This document shows positions 25,140 to 32,962 of a stretch of DNA of 64,000 bases, in pieces. This DNA comes from JADJVL01 sp046331545 (GTDB taxonomy: Bacteria > Acidobacteriota > Holophagae > Holophagales > Holophagaceae): positions 3,224,001 through 3,288,000 of the forward strand of contig JAXLQR010000002.1 of NCBI GenBank assembly GCA_046331545.1. The letters are read 5' to 3'. Both the position numbers and the translations under genes were made by a program. The notes below the pieces were generated by a model. The model saw only the letters and a program-made list of their open reading frames with translations, ran no database searches and was not told the DNA's origin. The stretch's first letter is position 1. Each line of letters begins with the position of its first letter.

Positions 25140-26138
25140 TTAACCGTGAAGCGGTCCCTGGTCCTCGATTGGATGCAGGAAGACCCCTGATGGTTCATGG
25201 GAAATGCGCCAGTGGCCGTGGGTCCGTGACCGGGCGCGGCGGGGCGCGGGCCCCGAGACGTGGGGCCAGAGGAAGGCCGCGAGCCCGCGCAGGGCCTCGG
25301 CCTCCCGCGGCCAGCCCTGCTCGCGGAAGGCGGCCTCGAGGACGGCCCGCAGCTCCGGCTCCGTCCAGATTCCGCGCTTGAGTTCGAGAATCCCTCCCGC
25401 GAGCCTCCACTTTTCCTTGCGGCGGGCCGCGACCTCCGCGGCGCGCCACTCGAGCAGCTCGCGGACCTGGGCGTGGGTTTCCAGCAGGTGCGCATCCAGC
25501 CCTGGAAGTTCGCGGCGCAGGGGCTCGAGGAGGGGACGCAGGCGGTTCCGGGGGGTGAAGGCCTCCTGGTTGCTCGCGTCCTCCCGCCAGGGGATCCGCC
25601 GGGCCTCGAGGTAACTCCGCAGCTCGGCGCGGCGCAGGTGCACCAGGGGCGACCACCGCAGGCCCTGGCGCGGCGGAAGCGGCGTGAGCGAGCCGAGGCC
25701 CCCGCCGCGCCCCAGGCGCAGGAGGACCGTCTCGGTGTGGTCGTCCAGGGTGTGGCCCGTGGCGACCACGGCGGCGCCGGAGGAGGCGGCCTCGGCCCGC
25801 AGCCAGGACCACCGCAGCTCCCGCGCGGCCGTCTCGAGGCCCTGGCCCGCGGCCTTGGCGTGCCCCCGCACGTCGAGCCAAGCCTCCGCCAGGTCCAGGC
25901 CGAAGTGGCGCGCCAGGGCCCGCACGAAGGCGGCATCCCCGGCCGAGGCCTCCCGCAGCCCGTGGTCCGCGTGGGCCAGCACCAGGTCGAGGCCGAGGCT
26001 CTTCCGCAGCGCGGCGAGCAGGGAGACCAGGGCGGTGGAATCCCCGCCCCCGCTGCAGGCCACGAGCACCCGGCCGCCCGCCACGCCGTCGCCCCTGCGG
26101 CGCAGGGCCGCCAGGAGATCGGCTTCGAGGCGGTTCAC
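25140..26138 (-). CDS. tilS: tRNA(Ile)-lysidine synthase
   Basis: Modifies C34 of the tRNA-Ile that reads AUA codons. It has 332 residues: the N-terminal PP-loop domain with ACSGGGDSTALVSLL, HADHGLRE and ATGHTLDDHTETVLLR, followed by a short C-terminal region. The C-terminal tRNA-binding domain is smaller than in E. coli TilS (about 430 residues), as in many other phyla. A GTG start lies 22 bp after bshB1. The tilS-ftsH neighbourhood is widely conserved. Confidence 0.9.
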   Translation of the reverse strand: MNRLEADLLAALRRRGDGVAGGRVLVACSGGGDSTALVSLLAALRKSLGLDLVLAHADHGLREASAGDAAFVRALARHFGLDLAEAWLDVRGHAKAAGQGLETAARELRWSWLRAEAASSGAAVVATGHTLDDHTETVLLRLGRGGGLGSLTPLPPRQGLRWSPLVHLRRAELRSYLEARRIPWREDASNQEAFTPRNRLRPLLEPLRRELPGLDAHLLETHAQVRELLEWRAAEVAARRKEKWRLAGGILELKRGIWTEPELRAVLEAAFREQGWPREAEALRGLAAFLWPHVSGPAPRRARSRTHGHWRISHEPSGVFLHPIEDQGPLHG

Positions 26139-26160
26139 GGGCCGGCCTCCGCGCCGGGCA

Positions 26161-26871
26161 TCACCTCAGGCGCTCCAGGAGCTTCAGCAGGGCCTGGGGC
26201 ACGGGCTTCTCGCACCACAGGGCCTCGGCGAAGTCCGCCTGGATGAGCGAGCCCCAGTGCATGGCGCGCCCTTCGATGCCCCGGCGGAAGGAGGGGTGGG
26301 CGATGCGCACGGCGGGCTGGGCCGGATCCGGGCTGAACTGGCTTCCGAAGGCGTCGAAGGCGGCCATGCGCCGGGCCCACGCGGCGCTGACGTCCACCAC
26401 CAGGTCGGGCCGGTCCGGGTTCTCGCCCCCCACCCAGGCGAGGGCCTCGACGCGCCAGGGCTCGCCTTCGTGGGGATAGCCCTTCAGGCCGGCGTGGAAG
26501 GCGGCCGCGCGCAGCAGGCGGTGGGCCCGGCGATGATCCGGGTGGCGGTCCTCCGGCGCGGGGATCACGAGGACGGTCGGGCGCAGGGTCCTGAGGGCCG
26601 TCATCACCGCGCGCCGGGAAGCCTCCCCCTCGTCGAAGCGCCCGTCGGGGAGGTCGAGGGTGGTGCGGGAGGCGCCGAGGATCCGGGCGGCCTCCAGGGC
26701 CTCGGCGCGGCGGATCTCGGGCGTGCCGCGGCTGCCCAGCTCCCCGCGGGTGAGGTCGAGGATGCCCGCGCGCAGGCCGCGGTCCGCGGCCAACGCGAGG
26801 AGGCCGCCCACGTGCACCTCCACGTCGTCGGGATGGGCGCCGACGGCCAGCAGGTCGAGCATCGCGGTCAT
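26161..26871 (-). CDS. bshB1: LmbE-family deacetylase, probable BshB1 (GlcNAc-malate deacetylase)
   Basis: A 236-residue zinc deacetylase of the PIG-L/LmbE family that would free the amine of GlcNAc-malate in bacillithiol synthesis. The metal motif AVGAHPDDVEVHVGG is at residues 9-23, and the second site PAPEDRHPDHRRAH near the middle. Immediate coupling to bshC (its ATG overlaps the bshC stop) is what distinguishes it from generic PIG-L proteins. Start chosen at ATG in the ATGA overlap. Confidence 0.85.
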   Translation of the reverse strand: MTAMLDLLAVGAHPDDVEVHVGGLLALAADRGLRAGILDLTRGELGSRGTPEIRRAEALEAARILGASRTTLDLPDGRFDEGEASRRAVMTALRTLRPTVLVIPAPEDRHPDHRRAHRLLRAAAFHAGLKGYPHEGEPWRVEALAWVGGENPDRPDLVVDVSAAWARRMAAFDAFGSQFSPDPAQPAVRIAHPSFRRGIEGRAMHWGSLIQADFAEALWCEKPVPQALLKLLERLR

Positions 26872-28070
26872 GGGGCCTCCACCAGCAGGGTGCCGCCGCC
26901 CTCGGGATGGGTGGCGAGGCGCGCGGCGAGGGCCGCTTCCAGGCGGTCCAGCAGCGCGCCGTCCCGCAGCCAGGAGAGGCCCGGCAGCACACGCTCCTGG
27001 GGCCGACCGAGGGGAAAGAGGGCCTGGCGGAGCTTCTCGGGATCCGTGCCGAAGCGGGCCGCGGCGAGATCCCGGCGGTGGCGGCGGTCCAGCCGCGCCA
27101 GGCGGGCACGGGTGCGCTGGAGTTCGTCCTCCACGCGTTTCAGCAGCGTCGGGCCCCAGGCGGCGGCGCCCGCGGGGTCGAGGCTGAGGGCCGAGGAGGG
27201 AAGGTGGTCGGCGCGGGCGAAGGCGGCCCAGTCGCCGGTGCGGAGGGGATCGAGGTCCGCCGCGTCGAGGTGGGCGCCCCTGGGCACGAGGGCCGCCGAG
27301 GGCCGCGCCACGATCCGGGGCGCCTCCAGGCCCACGCGTTCCCACAGCGGCTCGGCGAGGCGCCAGTAGGCACGCTCGGCGGGGCCGAGGACCACCGCGG
27401 CCGTGCCGGGCAGGAGGCGCTGCTGCATGAGCGGACGCAGGGCGGCGCCGGGGCTGAGCCAGTGGCCGGGAGGGCAGGGCTCGCCGGGATCGAGGCGGGC
27501 GCGGGCGCCGGTGGACGGGTCGAGGCTGAACCAGGCGCCCTGGGTGCGCGGATCCAGGGGCAGGGCCAGGCGGGCGCTCTCCAGCCTCTCGGCCTGGGCC
27601 ACCAGGTCCCGCTCCAGGCCCAGGGCCCGCCAGCGCCGGAGATCGTCCTGGATCGCGGCCCTGGCTCCGGGTTCCGTGGGCGAGAAGGCGCGCACGCCCC
27701 GTCGCCACAGGGGCGCGCCGCAGGCGAGGAAGTGGCCACGCAGCGTCGGCTCCGGGGCGCCGGGCACCTCGCCCCAGAGCGCCTCGGCCTCGGCCTGGTG
27801 GTTCGCCGTCCAGGCCAGCCAGCCGGTGGCGGTGCCCAGGGGCGCGGCGAACCGGAAGCGGTGGGGGCGCAGGCGGCCGCCGGCCCCGAAGCCCACCGTG
27901 GCGGCCACCTCCAGGGCGTCATGGTCCTCGTCGGCCATCCAGAACACCGCCTCGCCGCCGAGGCGGTCCGCCTCGGCCTTGGCGGCGAGGGCCTTCACCA
28001 CCGAAAGGGCCGGGGTCCACCCCGCGCCGATCTGCTGGCCGGTCACCACGAGGGGGCGGGAGGTCGACAT
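26868..28070 (-). CDS. bshC: Bacillithiol synthase BshC (cysteine-adding enzyme)
   Basis: Adds cysteine to glucosaminyl-malate in the last step of bacillithiol synthesis. It has 400 residues, clearly shorter than the Bacillus enzyme (about 540). The conserved motif VVTGQQIGAGWTPALSVVKALA stands at residue 8 rather than near residue 80, so the N-terminal subdomain appears to be missing; AVFWMADEDHDALEV follows. A TACCCT hexamer ends 7 bp before the ATG, so the message may be leaderless. First gene of the ten-gene minus-strand run. Function is inferred from these motifs and the bshB1 partner. Confidence 0.82.
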   Translation of the reverse strand: MSTSRPLVVTGQQIGAGWTPALSVVKALAAKAEADRLGGEAVFWMADEDHDALEVAATVGFGAGGRLRPHRFRFAAPLGTATGWLAWTANHQAEAEALWGEVPGAPEPTLRGHFLACGAPLWRRGVRAFSPTEPGARAAIQDDLRRWRALGLERDLVAQAERLESARLALPLDPRTQGAWFSLDPSTGARARLDPGEPCPPGHWLSPGAALRPLMQQRLLPGTAAVVLGPAERAYWRLAEPLWERVGLEAPRIVARPSAALVPRGAHLDAADLDPLRTGDWAAFARADHLPSSALSLDPAGAAAWGPTLLKRVEDELQRTRARLARLDRRHRRDLAAARFGTDPEKLRQALFPLGRPQERVLPGLSWLRDGALLDRLEAALAARLATHPEGGGTLLVEAP

Positions 28071-28077
28071 GGGGGGA

Positions 28078-28087
28078 AGGGTACCTT
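28078..28087. promoter_or_regulatory. Overlapping divergent -10 boxes between bshC and a hypothetical gene
   Basis: The 23-bp gap holds AGGGTACCTT. Its plus-strand hexamer TACCTT (28082-28087) ends 6 bp before the ATG at 28094. The minus-strand hexamer TACCCT (28083-28078) ends 7 bp before the ATG at 28070. Both distances place the transcript start at the start codon. The near-palindrome would let one site fire both ways. Confidence 0.55.
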
Positions 28088-28093
28088 GGAAGC

Positions 28094-28564
28094 ATGGAAG
28101 TCCCCACCGTGGAGCCCTGGATCCCGCCCCCGCGGCCGGACCTCGCGCGCCTGGCCATGGACGTCGCGGACGAGCTCGGGACCGAGACCCTGCGCGCCTG
28201 GCCCGAGGCCCGCAAGGGCGGCATCGGCTTCGGCGACCTGCCGCCCTTCCTGAGCTGGCACGGGCTGGTGGAGGGCCAGCACCATCTCGTCCTCCTGCAG
28301 CCGCGGGAGCTCGGCGCCCTCGTCCCCGGCGCGCGCACCGCGCCGCTGCCCGCGCGGTGGCTCGAGGACCTGGACCTGGAATCCCTCGCGCGGCCCCTGG
28401 CCCGCCATCCGGCCTGGGGCGGCGCGGTGGCCTCGGTGCACGTGGTGAGCGTGGCCAGGGCGGGGGAGGCGCGGGTGCGCACGGAGGGCGAACCCGCCCC
28501 GGACGTGGTGGCGGCGGTGCTGGACCGCGTCAGCGAGGCCCGGGTGTGGAGCTTCAGCGACTGA
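28094..28564 (+). CDS. Hypothetical protein
   Basis: A 156-residue soluble protein of unknown function. It has no signal peptide, membrane segment or cysteine and is rich in Pro, Ala and Trp (EVPTVEPWIPPPRPDLARL; GFGDLPPFLSWHGLVEGQHH). Codon use is like its neighbours and the gene is compact, so it is probably real. It starts 23 bp from divergent bshC with a TACCTT hexamer 6 bp before the ATG, and its 3' end overlaps the convergent GAPDH paralog by 11 bp. A link to bacillithiol is possible only by location. Confidence 0.65.
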   Translation: MEVPTVEPWIPPPRPDLARLAMDVADELGTETLRAWPEARKGGIGFGDLPPFLSWHGLVEGQHHLVLLQPRELGALVPGARTAPLPARWLEDLDLESLARPLARHPAWGGAVASVHVVSVARAGEARVRTEGEPAPDVVAAVLDRVSEARVWSFSD

Positions 28565-29567
28565 GCCGCTCGGCCATCGCCAGCACCAGCTCCACCAGCC
28601 TCGCCGCGTAGGCGGTCTCGTTGTCGTGCCAGCCGAACACCTTGACGAAGCGGGAACCCAGCACGCGGGTGAGCTGGAGGTCCATGAGCACGCTTTCTTC
28701 CCGGCCCGTGAAGTCGCGGCTCACCAGGTCGGGCTCGGCGAGGGCGAGGACGCCCTTCAGCGAGCCTTCGGCGGCATAGCGGTAGGCGGCGTTGAGGGAC
28801 TCCACCGACGCGTCCTTCTCCAGGAGGGCCGTGACGTCCACCAGGTTCACGCTCAGGGTCGGCACCCGCAGCGCCGAGCCGCTGAAGGCGGGGTCCAGCC
28901 AGGGCAGGGCCTTGTGCAGCGCCCCGAAGGCCGAGGAGCTGGTGGGGATGATGCTCTGGAAGGCGGCCCGGGCCCGGCGCAGGTCCTTGTGGGGCGCGTC
29001 CTGGAGGCGCTGGTCGTTGGTGACCACGTGCACCGTGCTCATGCCCGCGTGGGCGATCCCGAAGGCGTCCCTCAGCACCCGCAGCATGGGCGCCGTGGCG
29101 TGGGCGGTGCAGCTCGCGTTGCTGACGACCCGGTGCCGCCCGGGATCGAGCCCCGCGCCGTTGAGGGGCTGGATGGCGGTGAAGTCCGCGTCGGGGCTGG
29201 GCGCGCTGATGACCACGTGGGAGACGCCGCCCCGCAGGTGCCGCGCGGCGTCGGCGCGGCGGGTGAAGCGGCCGCTGCTCTCCACCACGAGGCCCACGTC
29301 GAGGCCGTCGAAGGGGACGCGCTCGGGCTCGGTCTCGTGGAAGACCCGCACCCGGGCCGCGCCGAGGCGGAGGAACTCCTCCCCGCGCTCGACCTCGGCG
29401 AGGATTTCCAGCGATTCCGCCCCGTGCACCGAATCCCGCCGCAGCAGGGCCGCGAGGGTCCCGAGGTCCGCCGGGTCGTTCACCGCCGCCAGCCGCGCGG
29501 GAGCGCCGACCGCCAGCCGCTTCAAGGCCAGGCGCCCGATGCGGCCGAGGCCGTTGATCGCGATCAT
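28554..29567 (-). CDS. Glyceraldehyde-3-phosphate dehydrogenase paralog with altered active site
   Basis: A 337-residue GAPDH-fold protein directly after a canonical GAPDH. NAD-binding INGLGRIGRLALKRL, catalytic C153, the partner His in STVHVVTNDQ, RVPTLSV and HDNET are retained. However, the universally conserved SCTTN is SCTAH, and the inorganic-phosphate loop PTSTGAAK of its neighbour is PTSSSAFG here. The oxidation chemistry could survive, but phosphate handling is probably changed, so it may use another aldehyde, act as a non-phosphorylating dehydrogenase, or be regulatory. It is a diverged tandem duplicate, 19 bp downstream of the canonical copy. Confidence 0.8.
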   Translation of the reverse strand: MIAINGLGRIGRLALKRLAVGAPARLAAVNDPADLGTLAALLRRDSVHGAESLEILAEVERGEEFLRLGAARVRVFHETEPERVPFDGLDVGLVVESSGRFTRRADAARHLRGGVSHVVISAPSPDADFTAIQPLNGAGLDPGRHRVVSNASCTAHATAPMLRVLRDAFGIAHAGMSTVHVVTNDQRLQDAPHKDLRRARAAFQSIIPTSSSAFGALHKALPWLDPAFSGSALRVPTLSVNLVDVTALLEKDASVESLNAAYRYAAEGSLKGVLALAEPDLVSRDFTGREESVLMDLQLTRVLGSRFVKVFGWHDNETAYAARLVELVLAMAERLSR

Positions 29568-29586
29568 GCCAGGACGGCCCGCCGGC

Positions 29587-30591
29587 TCAGATCCGGTCCA
29601 GCACGTGGCAGCAGAGGTCCATGAGCCGCGTGGCGTAGCCGAACTCGTTGTCGTACCAGCCGAAGACCTTCACCATCCGCGGCCCGAGGGCCCGGGTGAG
29701 GAAGGGGTCGAAGGTGCAGCTGGCCTCGCAGCCGATGAGGTCCACGCTCACCAGCTCGTCCTTCATCACGTCCAGGTAGGGCGCGAGCGGGCCCTCGACG
29801 CTGGCCTTCAGGAAGGCCTCGTTCACCGAGGCGACGGAGGCGTCGGACTTCAGGATGGCCGTGAGGTCCGTGAGGCTCACGTCCGGCGTGGGCACGCGCA
29901 CCGCCACGCCGTCGAGCTTCCCCTTGAGGTGGGGCAGCACGAGGCTGATGGCCTTCGCCGCGCCGGTGCTGGTGGGGATCATGGACAGCGCCGCGGCCCG
30001 GGCCCGGCGCAGGTCCTTGTGGGGCAGGTCGAGGATGCGCTGGTCGTTGGTGTAGCTGTGCACCGTGGTCATCAGGCCGTATTCGAGGCCGAAGGCGGCG
30101 TCCAGCACCTGCACCATCGGCGCGAGGCAGTTGGTGGTGCAGCTCGCGTTGCTGAGCACGCGCTCCTTCTCCAGGTCCAGGGCGCCCTCGTTGATGCCCA
30201 TGACCACCGTGCGGTCCGCGTCGTCGGCGGGCGCGCTGATGATGACGTGGCTCACGCTGCCGTGGAGGTGGTTGGAGGCGTCCTTCTTCTTGGTGAAGAT
30301 GCCCGTGCACTCCAGCACCACCTGGGCGCCGAGCTGGCCGAAGGGGATGAGGTGCGGGTCCTTCTCTGCGTAGACCCGGATGCGCCGGCCCTCGAGGACG
30401 AGGTGGTTGCCGTCCGCGGCCACGGAGAAGTCCGCGTGCCCGTGCACCGAGTCGTACTTCATGAGGTGGGCGAGGGTGGCGGCGTCCGTGAGGTCGTTCA
30501 CCGCGACCACCTGGACGTGGGGGGCCTTCATGAGCTGGCGCAGGACGAGACGGCCGATGCGGCCGAGCCCGTTGATGGCGACTTTCTTCAT
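29587..30591 (-). CDS. gap: Glyceraldehyde-3-phosphate dehydrogenase
   Basis: Glycolytic/gluconeogenic enzyme forming 1,3-bisphosphoglycerate. It has 334 residues with every expected motif: INGLGRIGR, NDLTDAATLAHLMKYDSVHG, SNASCTTNCLAP (C151), TTVHSYTNDQ, IPTSTGAAKA, RVPTPDVSLTDLT and WYDNEFGYATRL. A pyruvate kinase gene lies 470 bp away on the other strand, making this a small glycolytic cluster. Expected to be the housekeeping copy. Confidence 0.96.
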   Translation of the reverse strand: MKKVAINGLGRIGRLVLRQLMKAPHVQVVAVNDLTDAATLAHLMKYDSVHGHADFSVAADGNHLVLEGRRIRVYAEKDPHLIPFGQLGAQVVLECTGIFTKKKDASNHLHGSVSHVIISAPADDADRTVVMGINEGALDLEKERVLSNASCTTNCLAPMVQVLDAAFGLEYGLMTTVHSYTNDQRILDLPHKDLRRARAAALSMIPTSTGAAKAISLVLPHLKGKLDGVAVRVPTPDVSLTDLTAILKSDASVASVNEAFLKASVEGPLAPYLDVMKDELVSVDLIGCEASCTFDPFLTRALGPRMVKVFGWYDNEFGYATRLMDLCCHVLDRI

Positions 30592-30687
30592 GGCGGCTCC
30601 CCGGTGCGGAAGGGGTCCAGCCTAACGCCCTTCGGGGCCGGCCTGAAGCCTGGCCTGTGACCTGCGTCGCGTCCCGTCCCTGGCCGC

Positions 30688-30915
30688 TCAGCTCGCCAGG
30701 GAGGCCCGGCGCCGCAGGGCGAGGGCGGGGGCCTCGAGCTTCTTCGAGAGGGTGTTGCGGTGGATGCCGAGGACGCGGGCGGCGGCGCTCTGGTTGCCCT
30801 TGTTCGCGGTGACCACCTCCTCGAGGTAGACGCGCTCGAACTCGCGCTTGGCCATGTCCAGGGGGACGCCCTTGCGCACCATCTCGGCCACGAGGCGCCG
30901 CAGCTCATCTCGCAT
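30688..30915 (-). CDS. Small Fis-type helix-turn-helix protein
   Basis: A 75-residue protein. The C-terminal half, FERVYLEEVVTANKGNQSAAARVLGIHRNTLSKKLE, is the HTH_8 (Fis/NtrC C-terminal) DNA-binding unit; the N-terminal 25 residues form a helix likely used for dimerisation. It is Fis-like in size and could be a nucleoid-associated or local regulator. GGAG lies eight bases before the ATG, and a TGCTACGTT extended -10-like element is about 30 bp upstream. It is divergent from pyk and 96 bp upstream of gap, so a role in glycolytic control is conceivable but untested. Confidence 0.8.
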   Translation of the reverse strand: MRDELRRLVAEMVRKGVPLDMAKREFERVYLEEVVTANKGNQSAAARVLGIHRNTLSKKLEAPALALRRRASLAS

Positions 30916-31060
30916 CGTCGGGCTCCAACTCAATCGGGAAGTGCGAACGTAGCACCCGTTCGCGGCGCGGGGAAACAAAATGATTCCGCCGGCGCCGGGC
31001 CCGCCCTTCCCAACCTGCGGAAAACCCTGTGGAATACCTGTGGAACCCCTGGGGAGCGAG

Positions 31061-32476
31061 ATGCGCAAGACGAAGCTGGTCATCACCATGGGGCCCGCGC
31101 TGGCCGACGACGAGAAGCTGCGCGAGGTCCTGCGCGAGGCCGACGCCATCCGGCTGAACGCGAGCCACGGGGATCCCGCGGCCCGCAGCGGCGTCCTCGC
31201 GCGGGTCCGCGCCGTCGCGGCGGAGCTCGGCCGGGAGCTGCCGGTCTTCCTCGACCTCCAGGGCCCCAAGTGGCGCGTGGGCGCCCTCGAGGCGCCGGTG
31301 GACCTGGCCGAGGGCAGCGAGGGCTGCTTCGTGCCGCCCGGGGCGGAGGGCGCGGGAGGCGGAGCCTGGCGCGTGCCCCTTCCCCACCCGGAGCTCTTCG
31401 AGGGCGCGCGGGAGGGCCAGCGCTGGCTCCTGGACGACGGCGCGCTGGAGGTGGAGGTGCTGGAGGCGCGGGCCGACGCGGTGCGCGCCAAGGTGCGCGT
31501 GGGCGGCGAGCTGAAGGCGCGCAAGGGCGTGCATCCCATCGGCCTCGAGCTGGCCCTGGACCCGCTGACCGCCAAGGACCTGGAGGACGTCCGCTGGGGC
31601 GTGGCCAACGGCGTGGAGCTCTTCGCCCAGAGCTTCGTGCGCCGCCGCGCGGACGTGGAGCAGCTCCAGCAGCGCATCCGCGAGGCCGGCGGGAACCAGC
31701 CGGTCATCGCCAAGATCGAGCATCCCCAGGCCCTCGAGAACCTGGAGGAGATCCTGCAGGTCTCCTGGGGCGTCATGGTGGCCCGGGGGGACCTGGGCGT
31801 GGAGCTGGGCGTGGAGCGCGTGCCCTCCCTCCAGAAGAAGATCATCCGCACGGCGCGCAAGGCCCTGAAGCCGGTCATCACCGCGACCCAGATGCTGGAG
31901 AGCATGATCGAGAACCCCTCGCCCACCCGCGCCGAGGCCAGCGACGTGGCCAACGCCATCTGGGACGGCACCGACGCCGTGATGCTCAGCGCCGAGAGCG
32001 CCGCCGGCGCCTACCCCGTGGAGGCGGTGCAGTGGCTGGCCCGCATCGCGGCGGAAGCGGACGCCCACGTGCCCGGCATGGCCTACCGCCGGGACATCGG
32101 CGAGATGGCCCGGGGCCGCACGGACATCTCGGTGGCCTTCGCCGCCTGCCGGGCCGCCGAGGACCTGGGGGCGCGGTGGATCGTGGCCTTCACCGAGGGC
32201 GGCGGCAGCGCCCGCATGGTGAGCCGCCTCGCGGGCCAGACGCCGGTGCTCGGCGCCACCACTGATGGCGCCACGGCCCGCTGCATGGGCCTCCTGCGGG
32301 GCGTGACCGCCCTCATCATCCCGCGGGTCCAGAGCACCGACGACATGGTGGAGGCGGTGCGGGAGCTGCTCCTGGCCAAGCACGAGCTGCTGCCCGGCGA
32401 CCACGTGGTGATGACCATGGGCCTGCCCCTGTGGAAGAGCGGCAGCACCAACACGATGAAAGTGATGACGTTCTGA
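31061..32476 (+). CDS. pyk: Pyruvate kinase
   Basis: Last step of glycolysis, PEP + ADP to pyruvate + ATP. It has 471 residues. N-terminal TMGPALAD, RLNASHGD (substrate Arg), LDLQGPKWRVG, the catalytic lysine/metal region IAKIEHPQALENLEEIL, the signature MVARGDLGVELGVERVPSLQKK and ATQMLESMIENPSPTRAEASDVANAI are all visible. The B domain (about 70-150) is divergent. GGGAG precedes the ATG; an in-frame upstream ATG at 30980 has no ribosome site. Confidence 0.94.
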   Translation: MRKTKLVITMGPALADDEKLREVLREADAIRLNASHGDPAARSGVLARVRAVAAELGRELPVFLDLQGPKWRVGALEAPVDLAEGSEGCFVPPGAEGAGGGAWRVPLPHPELFEGAREGQRWLLDDGALEVEVLEARADAVRAKVRVGGELKARKGVHPIGLELALDPLTAKDLEDVRWGVANGVELFAQSFVRRRADVEQLQQRIREAGGNQPVIAKIEHPQALENLEEILQVSWGVMVARGDLGVELGVERVPSLQKKIIRTARKALKPVITATQMLESMIENPSPTRAEASDVANAIWDGTDAVMLSAESAAGAYPVEAVQWLARIAAEADAHVPGMAYRRDIGEMARGRTDISVAFAACRAAEDLGARWIVAFTEGGGSARMVSRLAGQTPVLGATTDGATARCMGLLRGVTALIIPRVQSTDDMVEAVRELLLAKHELLPGDHVVMTMGLPLWKSGSTNTMKVMTF

Positions 32477-32477
32477 G

Positions 32478-32642
32478 ATGAAGTGGGCCCTCAACCTCGT
32501 GTTCACCACCGCCGGCGGCTGGCTGGGGTGGTGGCTGGGGGCCTTCGTGGGGATCACCACGGCGGTGGTGCTCTCCATGCTCGGGACGGGCTTCGGGCTC
32601 TGGGTCGCGATCCGGGTGTGGCGGGACCACTTCGAGGCTTGA
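32478..32642 (+). CDS. Small membrane protein (54 residues)
   Basis: ATG follows the pyruvate kinase stop by one base. The product is hydrophobic and glycine-rich with two membrane segments, TAGGWLGWWLGAFVGITTAV and VLSMLGTGFGLWVAIRVW, ending in RDHFEA. Codon choice is G/C-ending as in real genes here. This GWLGWxxG type of short protein is common next to unrelated genes in many bacteria and has no known function. Confidence 0.65.
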   Translation: MKWALNLVFTTAGGWLGWWLGAFVGITTAVVLSMLGTGFGLWVAIRVWRDHFEA

Positions 32643-32649
32643 GCCCCGT

Positions 32650-32931
32650 TCAGGCGAGGCCCCAGGCCCGCAGCGCCTCCACGAGGCCCTCCAGCTGATC
32701 GGCGCTGGTGGTGTGGAAGCGGCTCACGAGCTTCCAGCCCTGGGCGACGCGCTGGTAGCGGTGCAGCCACAGGAAGGGGCCTTCCCAGCCGGCCTCCGGT
32801 CCGCGCCGGGTGCGCACGAGGAAGGCCACGGTGGTCCAGGGGCCGCGGCTGAGGACCCGCCGCCCCAGCTCCTCCAGCGCCGAATCCTCGTCGTGCTCCA
32901 GCGTCAGGTCGTCGATGTCCGGGATGATCAT
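32650..32931 (-). CDS. Hypothetical protein
   Basis: A 93-residue soluble protein (MIIPDIDDLTLEHDEDSALE at the N-terminus; then PWTTVAFLVRTRRG, PFLWLHRYQR and WKLVSRFHTTSADQLE). Alternating hydrophobic strands and a final helix suggest a small alpha/beta fold. No family recognised. It is convergent with the small membrane protein gene and divergent from cinA across 31 bp. A TACCCT hexamer on its strand lies 15 bp before the ATG. Confidence 0.65.
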   Translation of the reverse strand: MIIPDIDDLTLEHDEDSALEELGRRVLSRGPWTTVAFLVRTRRGPEAGWEGPFLWLHRYQRVAQGWKLVSRFHTTSADQLEGLVEALRAWGLA

Positions 32932-32946
32932 CCTCGCCTCGCCCCC

Positions 32947-32956
32947 AGGGTACCCT
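32947..32956. promoter_or_regulatory. Perfectly palindromic bidirectional -10 element upstream of cinA
   Basis: AGGGTACCCT contains TACCCT on both strands, offset by four bases. The plus-strand hexamer (32951-32956) ends 6 bp before the cinA ATG, leaving no leader; the minus-strand hexamer ends 15 bp before the divergent hypothetical gene. Same design as the element at 28078-28087. Confidence 0.55.
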
Positions 32957-32962
32957 CCCTCC

